Assembly (NCBI GenBank): GCA_949358305.1 | Contig: OX442318.1 | Coordinates: forward strand, 7,364,501 to 7,428,500 | Direction of reading: 5' to 3' | DNA: 64,000 bases | Origin: Strigamia acuminata | Taxonomy: Eukaryota; Arthropoda; Chilopoda; Geophilomorpha; Linotaeniidae | Shown here: positions 44,675-56,900 of the stretch, one piece after another | How the letters are laid out: each line of letters opens with the position of its first letter | Position numbering within the stretch: the first letter of the stretch is position 1 | The notes under the pieces: generated by a model | What the model was told of the DNA's origin: nothing | Databases searched by the model: none | Seen by the model: the letters and a program-made list of their open reading frames with translations, nothing else | Made by a program: the position numbers and the translations under genes

Positions 44675-45425
44675 TAAGAGTGCGTTCATTCGGCGCGTTC
44701 AAAACTTCGGTTTTTACCATTTCTATAAACGGAATATCATCAAAAACTGCAAAAACCAAAACTACGACTGAAGTGGTTTATGAATCGATTTATGCCAGGT
44801 TTTGGGTTTTACAACCAGATTTAAAATGGCCGCCTCGTTTCTATAAACGGCATAAACCAAAATTTTGAACGCACCTGAGGCTTGATAATTCAAGCAGCTT
44901 ATTGGCTGTGGTCGCGTCACATGGGTCTGCTTTCTTTGACTTGATGAATTATTTTCTTGGCAATTCGAAAAACCACCACTAGGCGACAGGAGTGGAACAA
45001 AAGAGTAGCTAATATTGCCGTAAGATGGTGGTAGTAGCAATGAATGTAGTTCTTTGTAAAAAAAAATTATATTATATTGATCAGTTTGATTAATAATTAT
45101 TTTGTTTACAAAAACCGCAAAGACACTTAAATTATTCTTCCGTAATATTTAAATTTTATATGAAATAATATAAATTTTCTTTGTATATTTCAATGTATAT
45201 TGCATGGATTATAATTATGATCAAACTATTTACCATTAAACTTTAATCATAGAAAAAAAATCATAAATTAAGTGCAATTAATTAGTTGTTTAGTTCTTGA
45301 GGTCATTTCCTCTCATTTCCCATCACTCCTACCTGCTGCAAGTTTGCATCATTTTTTAAGTGTTTAGGGCTATTGCTTGGTATTCAGATAACAAATCGAT
45401 AATTTTCGCTTTATTTACATTACAG

Positions 45426-45627
45426 GGGTGATCCAGCTGGTGTTGGACTGAAAAAGGGAGATGTAATGTATGATTTAACGAATTTTAATCAGGGCCAAGG
45501 TCGATCTGCACCCAGTGCGATTATTTTTGAGCACCACATCATTGTTTTCATAATTTCAATGCTTGTAAGCTTAGGTGAATTTTGGATGCCTCATTCATCG
45601 TGGCACTCTGCGCGGGTGCACCGCTAG
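45426..45627 (+). CDS. Possible alternative 3' exon A of the SLC1-like gene
   Basis: It follows a good acceptor (TTTACATTACAG). Spliced from the donor TT|GTAATA at 44671 it continues in phase as LGDPAGVGLKKGDVMYDLTN and stays open to the stop at 45625. The part after about 45500 looks less like coding, so the exon might end earlier. It would replace only the stop in VDSNL. Confidence 0.4.
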
Positions 45628-46011
45628 GTCCTATCTCGAGAGTTTGTCCTTCACAAAATAATTTTTTTTTTCCAGAACTATAATGGACAGATCTAATAAA
45701 ATTTTAGGTGAACAAAGCAGAATGTTGGACAAGTTTTCAGTTAAAATTTCATTGGTTTTCTTCCTATTTTCACGAGATGCAGCCATGAGATTCAACATGT
45801 GGTGTTTGTTAACTTAGTTTTGCCCCCTACTGTGTAGGTATCTTAAATCCTCTCATTGTGCATGGGCCCCATTAGACCGGTGTTTCCAAAAGAGTGCAGG
45901 AAGACTCGATTCTGCCGAAAATGCAGAATGCACAATGGGAGGATTTACGGTATTTTCAAAATATTTGAGAGATTTTGTTTTTCGAAAATTTTCACTTTAT
46001 TTGCATTTCAG

Positions 46012-46084
46012 GGGTGAAAAGCCACCGTTGACTAAAGTAGAAATATTAGTTCTGAACAACTTAGAAAACATTCTGTTCTTGTGA
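46012..46084 (+). CDS. Possible alternative 3' exon B of the SLC1-like gene
   Basis: The acceptor is TTGCATTTCAG. Spliced from 44671 it reads LGEKPPLTKVEILVLNNLEN and ends at 46082-46084, with AATAAA directly after the stop (46089). It begins with the same GGGTGA sequence as exon A, so the two may be duplicates. Confidence 0.45.
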
Positions 46085-46542
46085 AATGAAATAAACGTTT
46101 TAATATTACTCGTTAATATTGTTCCAAAATCTTTTTTAGAGATATTGACAGGGCTGGACTGGGAATAAATTTAGTACCGGGAAATCTGGACAGGTCGGGT
46201 CACGGGAACAAATTGATTAGTGCAAACACGATAAAATTGTTGGGATATTTGATGTGAAAAATCACCACTTGATGTCATTAATTGTGTTGTTTGTGTAGTT
46301 TATGTTTTTTTTATCACGTAGTGACGCTCCTACCATATTTGGAGTGGTCATCCTCTTTGTTTTTCACTTGTCCGCTCGATGTACGATGATGAGGACGCAT
46401 TAAACTTCAATTGTCAATCTTTGATATTCATAACAAAAATTAATTACAATTCTTTTTAATCAAATATTATTTGAAATACAAAACACAATAACAATTTTCA
46501 TTTTCATTTTAACTAATACTCGTAAACTACTGACTTTGCACA

Positions 46543-48123
46543 CTATCTGCGAACAGTATCTTCGAACGAATCATATTCATCGTCGGCATCGGGAGGAATA
46601 AGTTCGTCATCTTCTGTCGTACTCGTTTGATCAACATTAAATTTACGCCTTGGCAAAGGTCGTGGCGGCGCTGAATGCGAACTCCCCACCGCACTCGTCC
46701 CCGAAGAAGTAGCGGACGTCATCGGCGGTGAAGATGTTATCGTTGCATTTGGGGAACTACTTAGCGACAGTTGTAATCTTTCGATAACATTCGCCACTGC
46801 GTCAAAAATCATTGATTCGTTAAACGTTTCAGTCTCGGTCGTTTGATACGACGGTAATTCAAACGTGTCAGACCCTTGCGTTGCCGAAGTCAAGTCTTGA
46901 GATGCCACTTCTTCGCCCGTTCCGTTAAACCCTTCGTCGTCCGCTTCTTGCGGCTCGTCTTCCATTTGTGCCGAGTCGAGAACTCGATATTGACTGGGAG
47001 CGTCATAAGTGTTTCGCAATTCCAAAAGAACTTCTCTGGGTAGATTAAGCTGCAGAAGAGAGTCCCGATCGTTCGCTAACAGGCACACAATCTCCAGACA
47101 TCTTTGTTTCAGAGTAAACACTAAAATAGACACAAACATTTCAAGATTTATTATGTTTTGGAATTTCTACATGACAGCGAGTCCCCTACATATGGGTGAG
47201 AGTGGACGGACGCCATTAGGGCACGGGAATGCCTAAACAGCGCCAGACGCAAGACAAGTAAGCAGAAGTGAGCACAAGAGTCTGTATTTAATGGTTTATG
47301 GCCTTTATTCAGTGTCTAGGGGTCAGTCTAGAGGCCGGATGAATAAATTACGTTGGTTTTTTCGTCCTAAAATTTAAGTTTTCTTAATTTTCTGCAGATT
47401 TTTACTAAAATCTGGGTAAATTTATAAAAATTTAAGCCAATTTCTTACATTTTGGAGATCAAAAAAGGATTTTAAGCTTGTTTTGGCTGAATTCTCATTC
47501 AGTAAAATTCGTATTACATACTGTTAAAAACGAGGTTTAACTGCATGCCGATAAAACTCGAACTACACTGGCATGCGGCTTCATGTTAATACGGTAGGAT
47601 GTTGGGCCTTTTATAGTACACCGTGGACTGTACACCATTTCTGGATTTAGAAACAATTTGTTTGTATGTTGGGGACTTAATGCTTCAATTAATTTACCAG
47701 GTACACTGACAGTTATTAGAACAGGCAACAGATGGACGGAGCCATCCGTGTCTAATTCGTGCTGACAATCTGACATTAACGGGTAAAAGACTTTTCCTCT
47801 GCCGACAGCATCCAATCGAATTCCCGTATCTCCATCCAGAAATACCCATGGATGACTAACGTAGGTGTACACGTCGTACGAGTCGCCAGGCGAAAGTGTC
47901 TGCATGCATAAAATAATTAAAATTGCTGTCGTAACTGTGAAAATACGGCTTAATACTCACGATTTTAGCTTCCTACCTCATACCTGATCCACTGTCCAAT
48001 GTAATCGATCCAAATGACATCCACAAATCTCTCGGTTCCATTTTGAAACTGCACATGGACCGTGTAGGCGGCATCTACGGAATGCAAAATGGAGGTGATG
48101 CTGAGTTCTGTAGATTCATCCAT
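46543..48123 (-). CDS. Vhl: von Hippel-Lindau tumour suppressor orthologue with long C-terminal tail, three exons
   Basis: Exons 48123-47977, 47899-47698 and 47120-46543 join in phases 0 and 1 to give 308 residues (human VHL has 213). The beta domain is clear: FVDVIWIDYIGQWIRYETLS followed by GDSYDVYTYVSHPWVFLD. The residues matching human Tyr98, Tyr112, His115 and Trp117 of the hydroxyproline pocket are kept; Ser111 is Thr and His110 is Tyr. The alpha domain follows as VPVFTLKQRCLEIVCLLAND, a BC-box that should bind Elongin C. VHL is the substrate receptor of a CUL2 ubiquitin ligase that degrades hydroxylated HIF-alpha. After about residue 180 comes a 125-residue acidic, Ser/Thr-rich tail (SSSPNATITSSPPMTSATSS, ending DDEYDSFEDTVRR) that is not part of the known fold. 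The start MDEST was chosen because the upstream frame runs into an intron-like sequence. Confidence 0.9.
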
Positions 48124-48683
48124 CGCTCCAGAATATGGATGTTGGATCACACTGTGCAATAATACGATTAGTTTGTGTTGTGGGAGTATTTCAGTTGATA
48201 AACTCACGTCCACTAAGTGTATGGTTGATCCTGGTCCATAATTTCGAACAAAATGGTTGTTTATCTGTTTGGGATAAACTAAATGTTTGTTTGGACGGAT
48301 TTACGCTGAAAAATTTTACATTTCTTCATTTAGGTTTATCAACAGAAAGAATTTAGGTCGTTGGAAATTCGGAAAACTCTCACTACACGCAAAAATGCGC
48401 ATTTTAACTCTTGAATTTAACGTTTTACGTTAAATTATTTTTTTTTTTGTGAATAAAAAGGAAAATTTCGACCCAAAACGATTCTACAAGTCTCTTGTAA
48501 CTTCTACCAGCAAATTCCATTTTGTTTGTATTTTTTTAACTGGAATTTATGTAAATAAATTTATTTTATTCACCAAAATAAATCTGTGAATTTTTTTAAA
48601 TTTATTTAATCTATTTATTTAATTTATTTATTTATTTACAATTTAAATGAAAAAATATCGAGTGAATAAAAGAGAAAAAATTG

Positions 48684-48690
48684 TATAAAA
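48684..48690 (+). promoter_or_regulatory. Possible TATA box
   Basis: TATAAAA lies 53 bp upstream of the ATG at 48743, in the plus orientation, between VHL and the CGP gene. Weak alone, but spacing to a possible first exon is good. Confidence 0.4.
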
Positions 48691-48742
48691 ACAAACAGAG
48701 AGCATTTGTACATCATCGAATGTACTTTTGTTATATTACACA

Positions 48743-48805
48743 ATGAATAATACGCTAATTGTAATTAACAATGCTCGAGTCCATGCCTCTCGAGGTGTGG
48801 AAAAC
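48743..48805 (+). CDS. Possible short first exon (21 codons), partner unclear
   Basis: ATG 48743 opens MNNTLIVINNARVHASRGVE and ends at a strong donor (AAAAC|GTGAGT), phase 0. It could be the first exon of the CGP gene (49366-52785) or a separate transcript. I could not identify a unique in-phase acceptor. Confidence 0.3.
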
Positions 48806-48996
48806 GTGAGTTTGATACATATATTCCATTTTGGATTCGGCCCGGGCCTACATGCGTCCGGGGAATATGCAGAGATGATGTAAAGATAAAATTTGTTTAA
48901 AAAAAACAGCAAGAAAAGGAGAACCGTCTAAATTTCGAAAGGGCGCATATACTTCAAACAACCGAGTAAATTGAAATTCACCAAAATTATTTAATT

Positions 48997-49098
48997 ATGA
49001 GTATTGTAAAAATGCTGCAAACTGAAGATATCGCCCTCATCTCTGCATCCTGGTCAAAACTCAAACAAAATTTGCCGTTTCACGTTAATGTTATGTAA
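48997..49098 (+). pseudogene. Globin-like N-terminal fragment
   Basis: A 33-codon frame reads MLQTEDIALISASWSKLKQN from its sixth codon, resembling the A-helix start of insect and other animal globins (L-x-x-x-D-x-x-L-I-x-x-x-W-x-K-x-K). A canonical donor TTAT|GTAAGA follows at 49095. No further globin exon is recognisable downstream. It may be a stray exon, an exon of an unseen gene, or chance. Confidence 0.3.
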
Positions 49099-49365
49099 GA
49101 AATTGATACGAGATCAATTGTGCAGCGCTAGAATCGAAAAGAAACACAAGATAAAGGAGCGGAAAACGTTGGAAGCATTTTCTAGTAGAAAAAAGAACAA
49201 AAAAAGGTGAGGATTTTAGAATTTAGGCCTAAGTTAGGTTTCTCGACGTTCCACAAAACACAAAACACGAACTTAAAAATACTAATTTGAATGATTGAAT
49301 AATATTTATTGATGGATTTGTGGAGTTGAATTAAATTTGAAAAATTAAATTCGTAGGTGACCTAA

Positions 49366-52300
49366 ATGGGCGGAGGTGGCCAGACATGGATGCGGTCTGG
49401 GCTCGCGCACCTTCCAGGGAACGTGTGCTGGCGATTCCAAGTGGACGGGCCACAATGGAGCGCAATAGCAAAAGCTACCCCTTGCGATGTGCACAAGGAG
49501 GAAGAAGAGTCGCACAGTTATTTGAAGGAGAACTGTCCCAGCGGTTACGGCTGGTTGGGTTCGCCGTCTCAACCGCCTTTCGTCGACAACGAATCAATCG
49601 AGCAAAAAAAGCCGTCGGTTTGTTGGCGCTTCAACTACGGAGAGGCAACATTCCGTCTGAAAGCGATGTCCGTCCCCTCGAATTTCCACTTCAAAGAGGA
49701 GGAGGTGCACGAATACCGGCGCAAAGAAGGCGACTACAACTCCAGATGCGAACAGACACCAGTGCCGGGGCCGATACTACCCACGCCCGACGACGCGTTT
49801 CAAGATAACTGCGACAGTTGCAAGCCGCCGATGCGCCCGCAGATGCCTTGCGTGCCGTGCTTGCCGCCCCTGCCGCCTTCTTGTTGCGTGCCGTACTCGA
49901 ACGCGCTTGGAGAGCGCGAATGGCACACGACCGACCGTGCCAAGTGCTGCTGCGACGGCTCCAGAGGCACCGACAACGAGGTTCTGCAGTACGAACGAAA
50001 CATCAAGACGACCGACCCGTCGCAACTCCCTCAAGTGTGCAAGAAGCGAATGATGATATTGCCGGACACGACGATCGTGCCGAACGACATGGACAAGTTC
50101 ACGCCGGACGAACCGCCGTGCGCGGAAGACCTGCCGCCGCTGTTCAATTACGCCGAGGACAAGGGCGAGTGCAACAAGAGAGAAACGAAGGGCCCGGGCC
50201 CCTATTGCGGCGACGGCTACGTGCCCACCGCGCCGCTCATGAACACCAACTGCGTGCCGAGTGGCTACCACTTCAACGAACAGCGCACGTCGTGCCGGAA
50301 GAAGATCAACTGCGCGCCGGGCTGCCCGCCGCCGTGCCCGGCACCGCCCAGTCCACCACCGATGCCCAAACACAAAACGTGTCCGACAAACATCCCGTGT
50401 GGCCCGCCGGCATCGTTTGCCAGTGTTCCGCCAGCCAATCCACCCGCGTGCCGTGAACCTCTTCCCATGCCATCGTGTAAACCCGTGTGCTCTCCTTGCC
50501 CGCCGCCGTGCTGCGCGCCGCCGTGCCCGCCACGTTATTTAGGTCCAAAACCTCCTAGCAGTCCCCATCCAACTCCGCCGCCAGTCCCCCCGACCGGCTG
50601 CCAGGGAAGACCGCCCGCCGGCGGCTCGCTCCCGCCGCCGTTTAAGAACGAACATTCGAGACAGACGGCTGGAGGATGTCCAGTACCGCCATTCAAAGCT
50701 GAATTTACCCGCAAAAAGACTGGTAAGTCGCCGTCTCAGACTGCAATACCGTCTTCATTTGGCAATTATTTACCCCAGAATGTTGACTCGGTTGTTCGCG
50801 AATCGACGTCACGGAACAGTGTTGAAGCACCACGCGTTAGTTATACAAAATCTCTGAGTGTTGGACGATCGTCACCCTTTCTGGCCAAAAAAGATCATTT
50901 CAAACAAAGCGCTCCTCCCCCTCGACCGAAAACCGAATCTTCTCCACGGCAGACTGCGGGAGGTTCGACCAACTCGATGCCGCTCCACCCGAACAACGAC
51001 CCCGGTCAGCCATCCGCGGACTCGTCAACAATTTCAATTCCAATCGCGAGAGAATACGCTGAGAACTCCAGGGACTCGTCTCAGCACAGCTTGAACGTTG
51101 AACAAGCGTCCAAATCGTCCACCGAACGTTTGACAAGACAAAGTGCCGGGGGATCGCTTCCAAACGAGTGTCCACCTAGTAGCCCGCCCTCTGCTTCGCG
51201 ACCCACCACACCGCAACCCGCGTGTCCACCATCATCGTGCCCGCCGCCATGCCCACCGCAATGTCCTAAGCCATGCTGTGCTTGTCCTCCCAAGTGCCCT
51301 CCAAGATGCCCTCCGAGATGCTCCCCTAAGTGTCGCCCCTGCCCCCCACGTTGCCGTCCAAGATGCAGACCTAAATGTCTACCTCGATCTGTGTATCCAA
51401 AATGTCCTTGTCCATGCCCGTGTCCATGCCCTCCCTTTATCCCTCCGTGTCCGTGTCCGTCTCCTTGCGGCCCTTGCGGTCCATTTGGCTCGTGTGGTCC
51501 ATTTGGTTCGTGCGGTCCTTGTGGCCCTTACGGATCTTGTGGCCCATGTGGTCCAGGTGCTTGTGGCCCATGCGGTCCTTGTGGCCCATGCGGTCCAGGT
51601 GCTTGTGGCCCATGTGGCCCCTGCGGTCCTTGTGGCCCAGGTGCTTGTGGTCCGTGCGGTCCTTGTGGCCCATGTGGTCCAGGTGCTTGTGGTCCGTGCG
51701 GTCCTTGTGGCCCATGTGGTCCAGGTGCTTGTGGTCCGTGCGGTCCTTGTGGCCCATGTGGTCCAAGTGCTTGTGGCCCATGTGGTCCATGTGGCCCCTG
51801 CGGTCCTTGTGGCCCAGGTGCTTGTGGTCCGTGCGGTCCTTGTGGCCCATGTGGTCCAGGTGCTTGCGGTCCATGTGGCCCCTGCGGTCCTTGTGGCCCA
51901 GGTGCTTGTGGTCCATGCGGCCCTTGTGGTCCCTGCGGTCCTTGTGGGCCAGGAGCATGCGGTCCCTGCGGTCCTTGTGGTCCCTGCGGTCCTTGTGGCC
52001 CAGGAGCATGTGGCCCTTGTGGTCCCTGCGGTCCTTGTGGCCCAGGAGCATGCGGTCCATGTGGTCCCTGCGGTCCTTGTGGCCCAGGTGCTTGTGGTCC
52101 ATGTGGCCCAGGTGCTTGCGGTCCTTGTGGACCATGCGGCCCAGGTGCGTGCGGACCGTGCGGACCATGTGGTCCATGCGGTCCAAGTTCCTGTGGACCT
52201 TGCGGCCCGTGTGGTCCATGCGGCCCTCTTTCGTGTGGTCCGTATGGCTCATGCGGTCCTTGCGGGCCGTTTAATCAATGTACTCCATGTGGTCCTGCAT

Positions 52301-52785
52301 TTAATCCATGTAGCCCATGTTTTCCATGTGGTCCATTAACACCGTGCTCACCATGTGCTCAATGCGGTCCAACTTCACCCTGTTATCCTTGTCCTAAACC
52401 TTGTCCCCCTCCATGTTTACCGTGCCCCTGCCCCATCCAGTGCTCCCCGCCATGCAATATCCCATGCCCCTGCCCTCCGGCCAAGTGCAATCCATGCTCT
52501 CCGGGACCGGGTCCATCTTGCGTCCTGAGACCGTGCCCACCATGTTCACCATACATTAGTTTGTGTACACCGTGTGCCCCCGTGTGTTGCCCCACGCCGT
52601 GCGCCCCGCCATGCCCGCCGCCATGTTGCCCATCGCCCTGCCCGCCTGCAGGATGTCCTTCTCCGTGTGCTCCATGTTGCCCACCACCCTGTTGCTCCCC
52701 CTGCGCGCCGAGGTGTTGCCCTCCGTGCCCCCTGCCTAACTGTATCCCGGAACCCTGTCCCCCACCTTCGCTGTTACCGTGTTAG
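49366..52785 (+). CDS. Giant Cys-Gly-Pro repeat protein, Mst(3)CGP sperm-tail family-like
   Basis: An open frame of 1139 residues, GC-rich within AT-rich DNA. The N-terminus has two imperfect 65-residue repeats that start with VCWRF and end in KEEEE.HSY / KEEEVHEY. Cys-Pro-rich stretches follow to about residue 420, then a Ser-rich part with RQTAGG, RQTAGG and RQSAGG motifs (about 432, 528, 591). CPP/CPR repeats lead into an almost pure CGP array at about 700-970 ([14 protein letters not shown]). The last 170 residues are Cys-Pro. No enzyme domain, signal peptide or membrane segment. Drosophila Mst84D, Mst87F and Mst98C carry the same Cys-Gly-Pro repeat and are structural sperm-axoneme proteins, but most are far shorter. 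Disulphide-linked sperm-tail sheath material is the likely role (inference). The N-terminus is uncertain: ATG 49366 follows an in-frame stop and an acceptor-like AG, so a 5' exon may exist. Confidence 0.82.
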   Translation: MGGGGQTWMRSGLAHLPGNVCWRFQVDGPQWSAIAKATPCDVHKEEEESHSYLKENCPSGYGWLGSPSQPPFVDNESIEQKKPSVCWRFNYGEATFRLKAMSVPSNFHFKEEEVHEYRRKEGDYNSRCEQTPVPGPILPTPDDAFQDNCDSCKPPMRPQMPCVPCLPPLPPSCCVPYSNALGEREWHTTDRAKCCCDGSRGTDNEVLQYERNIKTTDPSQLPQVCKKRMMILPDTTIVPNDMDKFTPDEPPCAEDLPPLFNYAEDKGECNKRETKGPGPYCGDGYVPTAPLMNTNCVPSGYHFNEQRTSCRKKINCAPGCPPPCPAPPSPPPMPKHKTCPTNIPCGPPASFASVPPANPPACREPLPMPSCKPVCSPCPPPCCAPPCPPRYLGPKPPSSPHPTPPPVPPTGCQGRPPAGGSLPPPFKNEHSRQTAGGCPVPPFKAEFTRKKTGKSPSQTAIPSSFGNYLPQNVDSVVRESTSRNSVEAPRVSYTKSLSVGRSSPFLAKKDHFKQSAPPPRPKTESSPRQTAGGSTNSMPLHPNNDPGQPSADSSTISIPIAREYAENSRDSSQHSLNVEQASKSSTERLTRQSAGGSLPNECPPSSPPSASRPTTPQPACPPSSCPPPCPPQCPKPCCACPPKCPPRCPPRCSPKCRPCPPRCRPRCRPKCLPRSVYPKCPCPCPCPCPPFIPPCPCPSPCGPCGPFGSCGPFGSCGPCGPYGSCGPCGPGACGPCGPCGPCGPGACGPCGPCGPCGPGACGPCGPCGPCGPGACGPCGPCGPCGPGACGPCGPCGPCGPSACGPCGPCGPCGPCGPGACGPCGPCGPCGPGACGPCGPCGPCGPGACGPCGPCGPCGPCGPGACGPCGPCGPCGPCGPGACGPCGPCGPCGPGACGPCGPCGPCGPGACGPCGPGACGPCGPCGPGACGPCGPCGPCGPSSCGPCGPCGPCGPLSCGPYGSCGPCGPFNQCTPCGPAFNPCSPCFPCGPLTPCSPCAQCGPTSPCYPCPKPCPPPCLPCPCPIQCSPPCNIPCPCPPAKCNPCSPGPGPSCVLRPCPPCSPYISLCTPCAPVCCPTPCAPPCPPPCCPSPCPPAGCPSPCAPCCPPPCCSPCAPRCCPPCPLPNCIPEPCPPPSLLPC

Positions 52786-53978
52786 AAAAGACAAGTAACG
52801 GTGTCATGAACAAAAGAAGAAAAAAGATTTGAAAAAAAATATTGATGATTTTTCCCAGCCCCATTTCCCATCACAGACGTCAGAAGAGTAGTGAATAATA
52901 ATGGCTGGCCAAGCGGGTTCAATTCACTAGCATCGTCACTCGTTTATAAGTTATCTGAATAGGTTTTAAGTTTTCTTTTGGTATTAAGAATACCACAATG
53001 GGGGTCTTAAGTGGCAACCTTGGTGGTTGGAGACCGATTTTACGCACTCGTCTATGGAAGTTGATCTCACTTTGTTGTTGCAGATTCTTTGAATACCTGA
53101 ATAATCGTAGTGTGGTCACTTTTTAACCGCCAATTGAATGGACTATTCTGGAATTGACTCAAAAAGAAGCTGTTTCCGCTCCTATTTCGATTTTTTCTCC
53201 CCGCTATCTTTGTAGATTATTTTATTTATTTTTTGCCCGCTTTTGCTTTCAATTGCTGATTTGTTTATATTGAGAAATGGACATTTGGAATTGTATGCTT
53301 ATGGAAAGTGTGTTACAACAGTTTCCGTTTCTATTAAAGAAAATTTTTAAAAGTGTTCAGCTAACAAGAATAATAAAAAAAAATAGTAAAAATTAAAATG
53401 TAATAAAAATAATACAAAAACCAATTTTTTTTTCTATTTATTTTAATTTTTAATTGGATTTTTAGAGTGAAAAAACACCGAGATGAGCTGCACTGCGACT
53501 CTTGGCGGCGTGGGCTTCACTGCGCTGCAACTGATGCTGGTATTTTAATTTCTGGGCAATAGATGGCGCCAAGTGTTATGAAAGTGGATAAAATGGTGGA
53601 TAAATTGCTCAAAAACAGCCAAACTCTTTTATTTACGTTACATTAATTTCACCTCTTATATTTGATATATTCAGTTAATACACACAAACAGGGCGCACAA
53701 TAGAGAATACACTGTAAGTGTTGAATTGCTCGGCAACTTTTAATTTAATAGACGTACGAAATTGGAAAAGTGTCTTCACTTGTTGGTGTAATAAAGATTA
53801 CAAGCTGGCTCTTGAGAAATGTCACAAATGAAATGTAATTAAAACTCGTTTTGCGAGATTAGTGGCAAAACAAACGACGATTGTAATAAATAGCGGTGTG
53901 AATCGAAAGAAAAGATAACAAATCAAATATTTATATTTTTTTTTAAGAAATAATATACAAATAGTAGCAGAAAAATGT
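52786..53978. other. Spacer between the CGP gene and the Wnt gene
   Basis: No exon seen. AT-rich runs at 53340-53460, and a CTCF-like motif at 53556-53573 only 0.4 kb beyond the Wnt stop. Confidence 0.5.
53556..53573 (+). promoter_or_regulatory. CTCF-like motif 3' of the Wnt gene
   Basis: GGCAATAGATGGCGCCAAG, with the TAGATGGCGCC core, plus orientation. Motif similarity only. Confidence 0.45.
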
Positions 53979-56900
53979 TCAATTGCAGCGCGTTTCATCC
54001 ACCATGCTGGTGCACTGTTCACACATGACACGACAACACCAAACGAAACGACAGTTACATTTGTCGGTTACTTCGTGAATTAAAGTGTGATAGCCTCGGC
54101 CACAACACAAAAGTCGACAGCCGTCCATGCCGTAACTACTGCGGTTACACGTCCGACCTTGCGTGCCCAATACTCCAATACTAGAAAATAAGAAAAAAGA
54201 ATCATTTAAATTGGATAAATCAAATCATATTAAAAACGTAATTGGGTTCAAAGATTGGGCCATAATTTGTTGATTTGTGAAAATGGGAAGAATTTTAATT
54301 GCTATTTATTTGTAAAAGCCTAAATTAAACTATAAATAGACACAAAAACATCAGAAACCAAAAAATTAAACGATAAAAAGACCCAAAAAATACCAAAAAC
54401 CCAAAAATTAAACTATAAACAGTCCCAAAAACACCAAAAACCCAAAAATTAAACAATAAAAAGACCCAAAAACAGAAAAACTCTTATGAATGCACTTAAT
54501 GACTTCCTCTACATTTCTTGATCACGACAAAGCTGTAGTTGAATTTCAGATAAACTTGAGTTAAAAATCACACGAGTTTGTTCTCGGTTTCTTTGAATTC
54601 TTTGTGTTCAATTTTACTGACAATTCAACTCACCAATTTTCTCATGTTTTCAAATAAATAAATAAAAAAAATAAAAAAATTTTTTTTTTTAAAACCTTTC
54701 GTTTCTTTCACAATAGTCGAGCGATTCTTCTAAATAAACGAGGTCTTTCTTCGTGGGTTTTTTACGATTTTTGCTCATAGGACGCAATCTTTTCTTTTTC
54801 CTCTTCACCATCTTAACAAAAGACGCTCCGTCCAGCCTGGCGGTGAGTTCGTCACCCACCAGTCGAAATGTTGCCATCCGCCGCCAACAAACTCTCACCG
54901 AACAACTCCCCGACACGCCATGACATTTGCACACCAGTTCCATTTTCGATCGAATAGACTGAAAAAAAAAATAATTAAATTTTTCATTATTTTCTAATTT
55001 AAAAAAAAATCCAAAATAGAATTAATTTAAAATAAAAATTATTAACGAAGATTCAATAACATTTTCTATCTTTTCCAGATTCATTCCGGGGCTTTCTAAA
55101 TGGATGCTGAGCTCCTCCAACACTCCAGGGGAGTTTCCAAACTCTCGTGTGGGCCCAGTATGGCGCCTTGATGATCCCAATACACCCCCGGACTTATATG
55201 GGACTTTAAACAAGTCCCCTCGAGATTTATTTACTTATAAAAATTTATTTGTGTGCAATAACAAATCAATTTTCGCATCTGGGTGCAAATTTGCGACGTT
55301 TTCGCAAATTTGTGCATCTGTTGTGCAACTTTTAGACTTTTTTAAATCAAAATTTCGCATCTGTTGTGCAACTTTGGCGACATTTTCCCAAAATTTCGCA
55401 TCTATTGCTCAAATTTGCGACGTTTTCGCAAATTTATGAAACTTTGCGACTTTTTTAAAGCAAAATTTCGCATCTGTTGTGCAACATTGGCGACAATTTT
55501 CCAAAATTTCGCATCTGTTGCTCAAATTTGCGACGTTTTCGCAAATTTCTGAAACTTTGCGACTTTTTTAAAGCAAAATTTTGCATCTGTTGTGCTACAT
55601 TGGCGACAATTTCCCAAAATTTCGCATCAGTTGCTCAAATTTGCGACGTTTTCGCAAATTTTTGCATCTGTGGCGCAAATTTGCGACGTTTTTCGCAATT
55701 CCGAACGTGCGATTTTTTGAACAGAGCCTCAGAAACGACAGCCAACGAGCAACGAGATAAATAATGACACATGTATATGAGTTTTTACGATTTATTAGTG
55801 AACATACCCGTCTGCCCGCTTCGTTATTGTGCAAATTCATAAGTCCCTCGGCCTCGTTCTCGTTCTCCCTCGAGTCGACGAAATCCTTACTGAACGATTC
55901 ACCAAACCGTACGTCCTCGGAGCATCCTCCCCACTCCCATTTTCCTTTGGTCGACTTAGTCCTGACTTTATCGTCGCAACCGCACTCCGCGATCTCTCCT
56001 TTGCTACACGAGCGCGTGATGCTGTACGCCACACCCGCGGCCGACACCGCGTACACGTACGCCTTTTCTCTGCTCCCTGCAAACTACGGTTCGTATCATT
56101 ACTATAGAAGACAGAAAAGTATCCAAAAAACACTCTAAAAACTTACTTATCTTCAGCATCCCGCCGAAAACCGACGGCGAGTCGGAAAACGTGGAACAAT
56201 TCCACCTGGCCATGCGAAACTGATACTGGCACTCGTCGATGCCCATTTTCGCGCCGTTGCCCACGGATTTCAATACATTCTCGCTCAGATCGCACAGTTC
56301 TCGTTGCCGCTTGACTAAATAATGCAGCTTGCTGCAATGTTGTTTGTAGTTGGTGGCCTTGAGTTCCAACGTGCTTTGGTAAGTGCTTGGCATTCCCAGC
56401 AACCTGAAAGAGTATAAGCACCTCGTTTTAATGAGTTTCTAGGGGCGGGCCGAATGGTTTTTTTTTTTTTTTTTTTTTTAAGTTAAAAATATTTTTATTT
56501 GCGATCGTAAAGATTAGAAAATGGTGGCCAGGCGTGTGTGGGGTCCGGCAACACGGTGGAAGACGCGGGTGGGCAGAAAAAAAAAAGCCAATTGCTTTCC
56601 TGTGTTTTTAGTCAATATTGAAAACGAGGGCGAGGGATTTTCGTTAGCAAAGTGGAATGAATTTGAGTGTGCACACGATCCGTTCTCTCATCGATGCATG
56701 AAAGTAGCAGCTGGTGACGTTCGTTTACAGTTTGCTTCATTCACACTCTAATGATATTATTTCTGCTTGCATTACGCTCGCAAATAAATCAAATCCGACT
56801 CGACTAGACGACTTTACATTTATTTTTTCCGATTCGCGCTTCATCGCTTCGTTTAAACCACTTAGAGTGATTGATTAAGCAAAAATACACCTCGCTCACT

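Noticed and set aside
51143-52339. 398- and 299-residue alternative-frame ORFs over the CGP array
   Set aside because: Repeat-driven open frames ([10 protein letters not shown]..., [11 protein letters not shown]...); the CGP frame alone extends with plausible sequence on both sides.
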